From Acidobacteriota bacterium (GTDB taxonomy: Bacteria; Acidobacteriota; DATKUA01; JAFGBY01), in NCBI GenBank assembly GCA_016932915.1, contig JAFGBY010000096.1, positions 1 to 46,698 on the forward strand: DNA of 46,698 bases, read 5' to 3'. The notes beneath the pieces were generated by a model. The model worked only from the letters and a program-made list of their open reading frames with translations. It was not told where the DNA came from and made no database searches. Numbering within the stretch: the first letter of the stretch is position 1; every line of letters begins with the position of its first letter. Positions 26,153 through 33,711 of this stretch are shown here, piece by piece. The position numbers were made by a program, and so were the translations under genes.

Positions 26153-27029
26153 ATCAGGTTATGTATCGATTATCGGGCGCCCGAATATGGGCAAATCGAC
26201 GCTTTTGAACAATATAATCGGCGAAAAGGTCGCAATCGTTTCGGATAAACCGCAGACTACACGCAACCGCATACAGGCGGTGAAGAATTACCCGGATGCG
26301 CAGGTTATTTTCCTGGATACGCCGGGTATCCATAAACCGCAGCACCGGATGAACCAGTATATGCTGAAGACGGCGCTTGGCACACTCTCAGGGATTGACA
26401 TCATCCTGGTAATGATGGATGTGACGCAGGAGCCGGGGAAGGGCGATCAGTTTGTAATTGACGTCCTGCCGAAGGGGCATGAGAAGAAATTCTGCCTTAT
26501 AAATAAAGTGGACCTTGTGAAAAAACATAAGGTTCTCGCAGCAATCGCGCATTATAACGAGATGTTTGAATTCGACGAGATTATACCTATTTCCGCTCTG
26601 AAGGGCGATAATGTGCAGAAGGTCGAGCAACTTATCCTCGAAAACCTGCCGGAAGGCGCGAAATATTTCGAAGGCTCGGAGACTACAGAGTATTCGGATA
26701 ATTTCCTCGTCTCGGAGATAATCCGTGAGCGGATCCTGCACCACACAAAAGAAGAACTGCCTTACTCTGTTGCCGTGATGATCGAATCATGGGAAGAGGG
26801 AAAAAAGACCGATCATATAAATGCCGTGATCTACGTCAGCAAGCCGAACCATAAAAAAATGGTAATCGGTAAGGGCGGGGAGAAGCTGAAAAAAGTCGGC
26901 ACAGAGGCGCGAGCCGAGATCGAGCGGATTTACGGTGTAAATGTTTACCTCGAACTCTGGGTGAAGGTCAAAGAGAAATGGCGCGATGATGAGCGCCTGC
27001 TCAAGGAAATGGGCTTCTCGGAGGACTAA
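26139..27029 (+). CDS. era: GTPase Era
   Basis: Era binds 16S rRNA and assists small-subunit assembly. The GTPase motifs are G1 GRPNMGKST (about 12-20; most Era proteins have Val where this has Met), G3 DTPGIHKP (about 59-66) and G4 NKVD (about 121-124). The C-terminal KH domain (about 200-285) contains VIGKGGEKLKKVGTEARAEIE and the characteristic LELWVKVKEKW. Its length of 296 residues is normal. The gene starts inside the CorC/TlyC gene, so translation is probably coupled. Confidence 0.96.
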   Translation: MSKFKSGYVSIIGRPNMGKSTLLNNIIGEKVAIVSDKPQTTRNRIQAVKNYPDAQVIFLDTPGIHKPQHRMNQYMLKTALGTLSGIDIILVMMDVTQEPGKGDQFVIDVLPKGHEKKFCLINKVDLVKKHKVLAAIAHYNEMFEFDEIIPISALKGDNVQKVEQLILENLPEGAKYFEGSETTEYSDNFLVSEIIRERILHHTKEELPYSVAVMIESWEEGKKTDHINAVIYVSKPNHKKMVIGKGGEKLKKVGTEARAEIERIYGVNVYLELWVKVKEKWRDDERLLKEMGFSED

Positions 27030-27047
27030 GGGGGCAGGGAACACCGG

Positions 27048-28403
27048 ATGGTCACAGCGGGTAAGGAGAAGCTGCTTGTAATTGGCGGCGGTGCGGCGGG
27101 AATGTCGGCGGCTTCGCGGGCAAGACGGCTCCGCCCGGGGATGGATATCACGGTGCTGGAATCCACCGGGTATGTCTCCACGGCGCTCTGCGGCATCCCT
27201 TTTTACCTTGCGGGAAAGGCAAATTTCGAACAGCTGATCCACTACACCCCGGAATTCTTCACGTGCGAGAGAAATATCGAAATCCTTTTAAATACTTCCG
27301 TTACCGAAATTAACCGGTCCGCTTCTGTCATTAAGTATGAAAATATCCTCACCAGCGGAGCAGGCGAGATGCCTTATGATTATCTTCTCATCGCTTCCGG
27401 AGGGAAAGCCGCATGGCCGAATATAAAGTTCCCTAGGGAAGCCAAAAACCTGTTCACGGTGAGAAGTCTGGATGACGCGCGGAATCTTAAAAATTATATT
27501 GAAAAGAATAATCCAAAATCAGCGGTTATAATAGGAATAGGCGCGCACGGGATCGCGCTTGCTGAGGCCCTCCTGGAGCGAAATATCAAGGTGACAATGA
27601 TAGATTCCGCAACGCCTTTTGGATATCTCAGCGATGAACAGCGGGGATTCCTGTTCGATAAGATGTTGGAAAAGGGGATTGAAATCCTGACCTGTGAGCG
27701 GATACTGGGCGCTCATGGGGATACGACACTCGAAGGGTTGGATACCGATTCGGGAAAAATCATTGGCGATATATTTATTCTCGCTGCCGGGTACAGATCC
27801 GACGGCGCTCTGGCCGAAGACGCCGGGCTGGAGATGCTTCACGGCGCGGCGATAAAGGTGGATGATTTTCAGCGGACATCGGACTTCAATATCTTCGCCG
27901 CGGGTGACTGCGCCGGTGTGAGGTGCATGCTAACGGGCGAACGGATAATCCATTCCACCGCTGCAGTGGCGAACAAGACCGGTTACGCGGCGGGGGGTAA
28001 TATCTGTGACGAGAAGACGAGGTTCCCCGGGACGGTGAGGACAAAGATATTCACCTTTGCCGATGCCGTTGTCGGCTCGGTGGGCCTCAGCGAATCTGAA
28101 GCGCATGGTTTTGGCTTTCCGTATAGTTCTGTTTTTGTAAAAGCCCAGGAGAAGCCCGGCTACGCCGGAGGAGGGGATATGCTCCTGCAGATGATATTTA
28201 ACACTAAGACCGGAAAAATCCTCGGCGTCCAGGCAGCAGGCAGCGCGGGAACCCACGCCCTGGTCGATACTGCCATTGCAGTAATCACTACGGGTATGAA
28301 ACTGGATGAACTATCAAATCTCGACCTTTCTTATAATCCGGCTGTATCAAACGCCTACAGCCCCCTCCACTACGCCGCCCGAAAAGCTTTAAAAAATTTG
28401 TAG
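27048..28403 (+). CDS. FAD/NAD(P)H disulfide oxidoreductase, CoA-disulfide reductase-like
   Basis: This 451-residue flavoprotein has an N-terminal FAD fold LLVIGGGAAGMSAASRARR (about 7-25). A single redox cysteine is placed as in CoA-disulfide reductase and NADH oxidase (VSTALCGIPFYLAG, Cys at about 47). An NAD(P)H Rossmann fold follows (SAVIIGIGAHGIALAEALLE, about 166-185), then FAD motif FNIFAAGDCAG (about 282-292) and a dimerisation domain ending in YNPAVSNAYSPLHYAA. It probably reduces disulfides or polysulfides, or consumes oxygen. It begins 18 bases after era and is richer in G+C than its downstream neighbours. Confidence 0.9.
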   Translation: MVTAGKEKLLVIGGGAAGMSAASRARRLRPGMDITVLESTGYVSTALCGIPFYLAGKANFEQLIHYTPEFFTCERNIEILLNTSVTEINRSASVIKYENILTSGAGEMPYDYLLIASGGKAAWPNIKFPREAKNLFTVRSLDDARNLKNYIEKNNPKSAVIIGIGAHGIALAEALLERNIKVTMIDSATPFGYLSDEQRGFLFDKMLEKGIEILTCERILGAHGDTTLEGLDTDSGKIIGDIFILAAGYRSDGALAEDAGLEMLHGAAIKVDDFQRTSDFNIFAAGDCAGVRCMLTGERIIHSTAAVANKTGYAAGGNICDEKTRFPGTVRTKIFTFADAVVGSVGLSESEAHGFGFPYSSVFVKAQEKPGYAGGGDMLLQMIFNTKTGKILGVQAAGSAGTHALVDTAIAVITTGMKLDELSNLDLSYNPAVSNAYSPLHYAARKALKNL

Positions 28404-28470
28404 CCCAATACAACTTTTGAAATAAATTTCGAAAATTCAGCTACTTTAGGTATTGATTGAGATGAACTTT

Positions 28471-28495
28471 GTCACCCCGGACTTGATCCGGGGTC
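28471..28495. repeat. Palindromic intergenic repeat (CCCCGGA type)
   Basis: ACCCCGGA (28474-28481) pairs perfectly with TCCGGGGT (28487-28494) around a 5-base loop, within GTCACCCCGGACTTGATCCG. Repeats of this form are scattered between genes in many bacterial genomes. No T run follows, so it is not a canonical terminator. The rest of 28404-28681 is AT-rich with no supported gene. Confidence 0.7.
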
Positions 28496-28681
28496 TTAAA
28501 GAACTTAAGTATCTCTTAGAAGAAAAAAGTAACCCTATTTCCTCTGCAAGTACGATATGCGAGGATTTTCCAACAAAACAAGGCGCTCTAATGATAGGAG
28601 ATATTATTAACTATTTTCGGTGGTAAACAATATATCCGGAATGGATATAAAGAATTTTTAATAGATAAAAAAATCTAATCG

Positions 28682-29818
28682 CTAGAAACCTTCTTCATTA
28701 TTACCACTTAAGAAATCAACTAGCTGCTTGATTCTTTCAAATAGTTCATCATAAGTTATTATTTCAATCCCATGCAAATGTGATCGAAATAACTCAAACG
28801 AACTTGATTGTTCCTTTGAAATTATCTGATTTCTATAATTCCCAGCAATAATTACACAATTAGGTTCAAATGATTTAAATTCATTCTCACTCTTTGCTAA
28901 TATTGAGTGGTACTCTTTCTGAAGTGTATCTTTGTAGTTTATTATTTGAGCAATAGCACCTGATAATTCAGATGAGATAGGATTGACATTTCTATATTCT
29001 CCACCTAATAGTTTTGTAGCAGGTGTTTTAATTTCTAATAAGACAATATTGTTACTTATTTCATTTTTTAGAACAAAGTCGACATTCTTTCCACCTTCAT
29101 TTGAAATAGATTTGCCTCCTAAATATGCTCTTTCTCCGAAAATAATTACTGGGGAAGCAAATACCTGTGATAGAACAAATGAGTATTTAGTAAAAAAGTT
29201 TTGCCAAAATGATTCATTATTATTATGCGTATTTTTTTTCCATTCATTAAGAACAATGTTAAATGTCTGAATCCCAATTACGCTGTTTAATTGTTGCAGA
29301 TTATTTATATCCAGTTGCTGCAATAATTTAACAGACTCAATTGGATCATCTGCTTTTGAGATCCAAGTTAATAGCTTGCTAAGAAGTTTAGAACCGTTTT
29401 GAGGATTGTTATCTAATAATTTAATAAGTTCATAATCGTTGGAATTCAATAAAGATTGTAATCCCTCATCTATCGGAATGTATGTCGTTGTTCCTCGCGG
29501 TATTCCTTCTTGTTCATATAGTTCATATAATGTCCTCAAATTGTTATATAAATTTCTAAGCTCACTACCTTTTAAAATGAGTTTTACTCCTTCACCAGCC
29601 TTTAACTTAGATAAATTGATATTTGGAGAATCTTCCCATTCTTCATTTTTTCCCTTACGTTGGTAAATAAAAACACCCTTAACTGAAGCGTTGATATCTT
29701 TCTGATTTGTAATTATTAACGGTCTAAATATAAGGCGTGTTGTATCTTTTTCACGTAAAATAATATCATCTGTTTCAGCTGAGTTTTTAGAGGTTGGTCT
29801 TACTTTTAATTCTTTCAT
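28682..29818 (-). CDS. sduA: Shedu-family (DUF4263) anti-phage nuclease
   Basis: The C-terminal third matches the Shedu nuclease: NVDFVLKNE, then VLLEIKTPATKLL, then EYRNVNPISSELSGAIAQI. This gives a PD-(D/E)xK-like site (Asp247, Glu262, Lys264) with Gln291 in the following helix, and CVIIAGNY closes the fold. Shedu is a known single-gene phage-defence system; the N-terminal ~200 residues are the variable sensing part. I chose the ATG at 29818 (378 residues, AGGAAG upstream) over a GTG at 29848 without a ribosome site. The gene is strikingly AT-rich compared with the genes on both sides, which suggests transfer. An unrecognised zinc-ribbon gene lies upstream on the same strand. Confidence 0.85.
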   Translation of the reverse strand: MKELKVRPTSKNSAETDDIILREKDTTRLIFRPLIITNQKDINASVKGVFIYQRKGKNEEWEDSPNINLSKLKAGEGVKLILKGSELRNLYNNLRTLYELYEQEGIPRGTTTYIPIDEGLQSLLNSNDYELIKLLDNNPQNGSKLLSKLLTWISKADDPIESVKLLQQLDINNLQQLNSVIGIQTFNIVLNEWKKNTHNNNESFWQNFFTKYSFVLSQVFASPVIIFGERAYLGGKSISNEGGKNVDFVLKNEISNNIVLLEIKTPATKLLGGEYRNVNPISSELSGAIAQIINYKDTLQKEYHSILAKSENEFKSFEPNCVIIAGNYRNQIISKEQSSSFELFRSHLHGIEIITYDELFERIKQLVDFLSGNNEEGF

Positions 29819-29846
29819 TGGAGATATCTTCCTGTTTGGTTTAATC

Positions 29847-29899
29847 ACAAATTATGATGTCTAATGAGATGAACCCTAATATTAAATGTCATAATTTGT
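29847..29899. promoter_or_regulatory. 11-bp inverted repeat upstream of the Shedu gene
   Basis: ACAAATTATGA (29847-29857) and TCATAATTTGT (29889-29899) are perfect inverted copies separated by 31 bases. They lie 29 to 81 bases before the chosen Shedu start codon. The arrangement could be paired operator half-sites or a messenger hairpin; which one cannot be told from sequence. Confidence 0.45.
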
Positions 29900-29922
29900 T
29901 TTTATTATTTACATCTATCCTT

Positions 29923-29994
29923 TCAGGGTTTAGTAACTTTATAGCACTTCAGGCCTTGATATTTAACACCAATAATTTTTTGCTCAATCTTCAT
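29923..29994 (-). CDS. Possible 23-residue peptide gene or gene remnant
   Basis: The frame begins with ATG at 29994 after a good GAGGAAAG ribosome site and encodes a peptide starting MKIEQKIIGVKYQG and ending KVTKP before TGA. The composition is lysine- and isoleucine-rich. It could be a small peptide, a leader, or the surviving 5' end of a lost gene. With 23 codons, chance is a serious alternative. Confidence 0.2.
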   Translation of the reverse strand: MKIEQKIIGVKYQGLKCYKVTKP

Positions 29995-30120
29995 GATCTT
30001 TCCTCATTCTTTTATGATGAGTTAATTTAAAATTTTCAGAGGTTTTTGAAAACTGTAATTTTTGATTTATTGAAAATTAAACCTCATTCAAATAAATTTT
30101 CTTTAATTGGTCGCTAATTT

Positions 30121-30591
30121 TCAGTGTATATCCACGAGTGGATACATAGAAAAGAAATTTCGATTCCAACCTTCGATTTTAGATGCATCATCTAAAAAAC
30201 GTTCTGATTCTTCAGGGCTGTTAAATTTCCATCTGCCTCCGGCTACGGGGGCACCATAACTCAAGAAAGGAATAGACCCTCCACGTTTATCCATCCAGTT
30301 TTGATACCATTCTGCATAACCTTCAATATCTACATTCGGTCTGAAGTATGTATACCTAGCAAATTCAAACATTCTGAATGAATTATGTACTTTGTGATAT
30401 TCTCTTTTAAAAATTGCTCCACAAGCGCAGAATTTGTCTTCAAATCGGGAAACTTCTTCATTCGTATCACCTAAAATAGCTTGATTAGGTGAAAAAACTT
30501 TTTGGCAATTTGGACACCTGTATTTATATGTAACAATACATTTTCCATCTTTAAACTCAATTGGTGTATGCTCAAGCGTGACTTCAATCAT
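30121..30591 (-). CDS. Unrecognised zinc-ribbon protein beside the Shedu gene
   Basis: I do not recognise this family. I chose the ATG at 30591 (156 residues) because GGAG precedes it; an upstream start at 30630 would add 13 residues with no ribosome site. A zinc ribbon is formed by CPNC (about 26-29) and CAC (about 54-56). The remaining ~95 residues are rich in aromatic residues (FRMFEFARYTYFRP, YAEWYQNWMDKRGG) with a GAPVAGGRWKF segment. There is no signal peptide. It shares the strand and the AT-rich composition of the Shedu gene, so both probably arrived together. A regulatory or defence-accessory role is only a guess. Confidence 0.65.
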   Translation of the reverse strand: MIEVTLEHTPIEFKDGKCIVTYKYRCPNCQKVFSPNQAILGDTNEEVSRFEDKFCACGAIFKREYHKVHNSFRMFEFARYTYFRPNVDIEGYAEWYQNWMDKRGGSIPFLSYGAPVAGGRWKFNSPEESERFLDDASKIEGWNRNFFSMYPLVDIH

Positions 30592-30705
30592 TTGGGGATC
30601 TCCATAGAAAAATATAAATACATATACCATACAATTCGAAGTATTGATAGATAAAATTAGATTTATTTTATGTGTTGATTACATACTGTTAACCATTATT
30701 CTGAT

Positions 30706-30733
30706 TTGACATAGCGGTGGTTTGTCTTAATAT
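30706..30733 (+). promoter_or_regulatory. Sigma-70-type promoter of the polyferredoxin gene
   Basis: A perfect TTGACA (30706-30711) is followed after 16 bases by TAATAT (30728-30733), a four-of-six match to the -10 box. It lies about 27 bases before the TTG start codon of the downstream gene. Confidence 0.5.
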
Positions 30734-30759
30734 AAGCTTATAAGTGAACAGGTATAAAA

Positions 30760-32430
30760 TTGACGGTAATCCTTTCAAGAAAGGGGGATAGAACCATCAA
30801 ACTTAAAAGAGCACGACAAATCGTTCAGATACTGGCGATCCTGCTTTTCTTTTTCCTTATAATCCAGACCGAATACAGGGGGACTAACCAGCTCCAGTAC
30901 CCTGTAAGGATATTCCTTGATTTCGACCCGCTTATCCTGGTCTCCACTCTGCTGAGCGCGCGGGGTATCCCAACCGGCTTACCGGCTGCGATGGGGCTTT
31001 CGCTTGTCCTGGTGGCGGTGACCGCCCTGATGGGGAGGGTGTTCTGCGGATGGGTCTGCCCGTTCGGGATAATCAATCATTTCGTCGGCTGGCTCAAACG
31101 GAAGAGAAAAGCTAAGAAAAAAGATTTTCTGGAAAAAGACCGCTACAGCGCCTGGCAGAAGTGGAAATACTGGCTGCTCACAGGGCTGCTGGTGGCTTCT
31201 CTGTTCTCGGTGCAGGTGACCGGGATATTCGATCCGCTTTCACTGGTGATACGCTCCTTCGCGGTCGCCGTGAACCCGGCGATCAACTTCATGCTGAGGG
31301 CTTTCTTCGACGCGGTTTATTTCCTCGGTATAGATTTCCTCACCGGCATCACCGAGCCGGTTTACGACCTGCTTAAAGATTCATACCTCTCGTTCAACCA
31401 GCCGCATTTTTCGTACACGGTTTTGATAGGCCTGATCTTCGTGGGGATTCTGCTGCTTAATCTCATCCGTTTCCGCTTCTGGTGCAGGTATATCTGCCCG
31501 CTGGGTGCTTTGCTCGGTGTGATCGGCAGGAGGAGCGCGCTGCAACTGAAGGTCTCGGATAAATGCACCGGCTGCAATAACTGCGTCACCCAATGCCCGG
31601 CGGCTGCTGAGCCTCAGGCGAAGAAGGGCGGGAAGGATCATGACTGGCGGCCTTCCGAGTGTATCTACTGCTGGAACTGTGTCGCCGAGTGCCCGACGAA
31701 TGCCCTGTCGTTCAAGTGGACTCTTCCGTTCAAGAGGGCAAAAACCACCGGAGTCGACCTTTCGAGAAGAGAGTTTGTGGCTTCAAGCGTCGCCGGGTTG
31801 CTGGCCGTCCCCGTGCTGCGTACCGGCACAAGGTACAAAGACCATTATGCCGACCCTTCTCTCATACGGCCACCGGGCTCGCTCATTGAGAAAGAATTCC
31901 TGCAGAGGTGCGTGCGCTGCGGCGAGTGCATGAAGGTCTGTCTCACAAATGTAATCCAGCCGGTATTTACCGAAGCCGGGCTGGAGGCGATGTTCACACC
32001 GAAGCTGGATATGAAAGCCGGTTACTGTGAATATAACTGCACCCTCTGCGGCCAGGTCTGCCCGACCGGCGCCATCAGGGAACTGAGGGAAGAAGAGCGG
32101 AGCGAGATAAAGATCGGCACCGCGTTTATAGATAAAAACCGCTGCATTCCTTACCAGATGGGCAATGACTGTATTGTATGCGAGGAGCACTGCCCGACCC
32201 CGGAAAAGGCGATATGGTTCGAGTATAAAGAGATGCTGAATGATTACGGGGAGAGAAAGGTAATCAAACTTCCGCGCGTTAACATGAAAAACTGCATAGG
32301 CTGCGGAATCTGTGAAAATAAATGCCCGGTTGTGGATATTCCTGCGATAAGAGTTACTTCGGTAGGCGAGACGAGAGACCCGAACCACCAGATGCTGCTG
32401 GAAGTATCAGCATCTGACAGTTACTATTAA
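30760..32430 (+). CDS. NapH/NapG-like membrane polyferredoxin fusion
   Basis: This 556-residue electron-transfer protein joins two parts. The first ~250 residues are a NapH-like membrane domain (about four helices) with the CGWVCPFG and CRYICPLGA motifs, followed by two 4Fe-4S motifs, CTGCNNCVTQCP and CIYCWNCVAECP. A twin-arginine-like SRREFVASSVAGLLAV starts at residue 335. A NapG-like part then carries four more clusters: CVRCGECMKVC, CTLCGQVCP, CIVCEEHCP and CIGCGICENKCP. Relatives pass electrons from quinol to periplasmic reductases, but no reductase gene is near. The start is TTG at 30760 with a weak AGG site. The gene is visibly GC-rich compared with the preceding insert. Confidence 0.87.
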   Translation: MTVILSRKGDRTIKLKRARQIVQILAILLFFFLIIQTEYRGTNQLQYPVRIFLDFDPLILVSTLLSARGIPTGLPAAMGLSLVLVAVTALMGRVFCGWVCPFGIINHFVGWLKRKRKAKKKDFLEKDRYSAWQKWKYWLLTGLLVASLFSVQVTGIFDPLSLVIRSFAVAVNPAINFMLRAFFDAVYFLGIDFLTGITEPVYDLLKDSYLSFNQPHFSYTVLIGLIFVGILLLNLIRFRFWCRYICPLGALLGVIGRRSALQLKVSDKCTGCNNCVTQCPAAAEPQAKKGGKDHDWRPSECIYCWNCVAECPTNALSFKWTLPFKRAKTTGVDLSRREFVASSVAGLLAVPVLRTGTRYKDHYADPSLIRPPGSLIEKEFLQRCVRCGECMKVCLTNVIQPVFTEAGLEAMFTPKLDMKAGYCEYNCTLCGQVCPTGAIRELREEERSEIKIGTAFIDKNRCIPYQMGNDCIVCEEHCPTPEKAIWFEYKEMLNDYGERKVIKLPRVNMKNCIGCGICENKCPVVDIPAIRVTSVGETRDPNHQMLLEVSASDSYY

Positions 32431-32459
32431 ACCTTATAAAAAAAATCGGAGGTTCTTTT

Positions 32460-33482
32460 ATGCAACAAGAAATGACCCTGATTCGGCACATCATGCATGG
32501 GCAGTCCAAGCATCCGGAAGCCAAGGGTAATTTTTCCAATATATTAAACCAGATTGCGCTGGCAGCGAAGATAATCGGCTCGCGCGTGAATATGGCTGGT
32601 ATTACGCATTTGCTGGGCCTTGCCGGGGATAAAAACATACACGGCGAATCCCAACAGAAGCTTGATGTATTCGCGGATGCAGTATTTTATGATGTTCTGG
32701 ATCATACAGGCCTTATAGCAGGAATGGTTTCAGAAGAGGATGTGGATATAAAACAGATCCCGGAGAAATACGATGTGGGGGATTATGTGATCACTTATGA
32801 TCCCCTGGATGGCTCCTCGAATATCGATGCTAATGTAAGCATCGGTACTATTTTTGGGATATTCAAAAGGATTTCCACCGGTGATCGTGCTATAGAATCA
32901 GATTTTCTTCAAGCAGGACGAAAACTCGAGGGCGCAGGATATGCAATATATGGATCCAGTACGATGCTGGTCTATTCAGCAGGGCATGGTGTCCATGGCT
33001 TTACGCTCGACCCGGCAATCGGGGAGTTTATCCTCTCGCATGAGAACATCCAGATGCCGGATAAGTGCAAGAACCTGAGCGTGAATGAAAGCAACAAGAT
33101 GAATTGGGATAAATGGACTCATAAGTATGTAGAGGATCTGATTGGAAGGAATACCGAGACAGAGAGGTTTATCTCGAGCCGTTATATTGGTTCCCTTGTA
33201 GCGGATTTTCACAGGAACCTCCTGAAAGGCGGAGTCTTTCTCTATCCTGCAGATAAAAGGCAAAAAGAGGGCCGCCTTCGCCTGTTATACGAAGCCCAGC
33301 CGTTGGCATTCCTTGCTGAGGAGGCAGGCGGTAAAGCATCTGACGGTTTTAAGAATATTCTCGATATTGAACCGAAGGGATTGCACCAGAGGACACCGTT
33401 GATAATCGGAAATACTGCTGAAGTAGAGATGGCTGAGGAATATGTGAAAAAATACTCCCAAGCTCAAAAGGAAGAGGAATAG
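32460..33482 (+). CDS. fbp: Fructose-1,6-bisphosphatase, class I
   Basis: It dephosphorylates fructose-1,6-bisphosphate in gluconeogenesis. The class I signature is clear: metal motif VITYDPLDGSSNIDANVSIG (about 109-128), SEEDVD (about 91-96), YGSSTMLVY (about 164-172) and the sugar-phosphate site RYIGSLVADFHRNLLKGG (about 240-257). The 340-residue length is standard. A CGGAGG-type ribosome site precedes the ATG, which lies 29 bases after the polyferredoxin gene. It ends before the repeat cluster and a strong terminator. Confidence 0.96.
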   Translation: MQQEMTLIRHIMHGQSKHPEAKGNFSNILNQIALAAKIIGSRVNMAGITHLLGLAGDKNIHGESQQKLDVFADAVFYDVLDHTGLIAGMVSEEDVDIKQIPEKYDVGDYVITYDPLDGSSNIDANVSIGTIFGIFKRISTGDRAIESDFLQAGRKLEGAGYAIYGSSTMLVYSAGHGVHGFTLDPAIGEFILSHENIQMPDKCKNLSVNESNKMNWDKWTHKYVEDLIGRNTETERFISSRYIGSLVADFHRNLLKGGVFLYPADKRQKEGRLRLLYEAQPLAFLAEEAGGKASDGFKNILDIEPKGLHQRTPLIIGNTAEVEMAEEYVKKYSQAQKEEE

Positions 33483-33542
33483 AGACTTACAACCGAAGGA
33501 TATGGACAGGTATTTCTGGTAATTGGGATTTTATAAAATTGT

Positions 33543-33570
33543 TGGGGCGCGATAACATATCACGCCCTAC
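33543..33570. repeat. Palindromic repeat, GGGGCGCGAT type
   Basis: GGGCGCGATA (33545-33554) pairs with TATCACGCCC (33558-33567) with one mismatch and a 3-base loop. It is the first of three different palindromic units packed between fbp and rpsT. Confidence 0.6.
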
Positions 33571-33584
33571 ATTTTTAAATACAG

Positions 33585-33612
33585 ATTGCTTTGTTGCACT
33601 CGCAATGACGAA
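33585..33612. repeat. Repeat unit, TTGCACTCGCAATGACG type
   Basis: ATTGC (33585-33589) pairs with GCAAT (33602-33606). TTGCACTCGCAATGACG resembles intergenic repeat units seen in many bacteria. It lies between the two other palindromes. Confidence 0.4.
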
Positions 33613-33629
33613 TAGCATTTAAACGGAAG

Positions 33630-33652
33630 ATTCCCGCCTTCGCGGGAATGAC
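33630..33652. repeat. Palindromic repeat, TTCCCGCCTTCGCGGGAA type
   Basis: ATTCCCGC (33630-33637) pairs perfectly with GCGGGAAT (33642-33649) around a 4-base loop, followed by GAC. Units of this form are dispersed intergenic palindromes in many bacterial genomes. Confidence 0.6.
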
Positions 33653-33664
33653 TATCATCTGATA

Positions 33665-33699
33665 TAAAAAAAGCGCCGTTTAAAACGGCGCTTTTTTTT
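33665..33699. terminator. Bidirectional intrinsic terminator between fbp and rpsT
   Basis: AGCGCCG (33672-33678) pairs with CGGCGCT (33686-33692), flanked by seven A on the left and eight T on the right. It can terminate both the plus-strand fbp transcript and the minus-strand rpsT transcript. Confidence 0.88.
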
Positions 33700-33711
33700 A
33701 ATATCTGTTAA

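Larger units (their letters stand above)
29819..30120. other. AT-rich spacer of the defence insert
   Basis: This interval separates the Shedu gene from the zinc-ribbon gene. It holds a perfect inverted repeat just before the Shedu start and a tiny 23-codon minus-strand frame, both listed separately. I see no RNA gene and no recognisable longer gene or gene fragment. Confidence 0.5.

Noticed and set aside
28474-28494. Hairpin after the flavoprotein gene as an intrinsic terminator
   Set aside because: The stem is strong but no T run follows on either strand, and the sequence is a dispersed palindromic repeat. It was called a repeat instead.
28462-28626. A 54-codon plus-strand frame beginning MNFVTPDLIRGL
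   Set aside because: Its start is the translated palindromic repeat (VTPDLIRG is a common artefact of this repeat), there is no ribosome site, and the rest is AT-rich spacer.
29819-29848. GTG start extending the Shedu protein by ten residues
   Set aside because: There is no ribosome site before the GTG, while AGGAAG precedes the ATG at 29818. The extension would also run into the inverted repeat.
31783-32388. Minus-strand frame of 201 codons inside the polyferredoxin gene
   Set aside because: It is a shadow of a GC-rich gene; the sense strand carries intact 4Fe-4S motifs.
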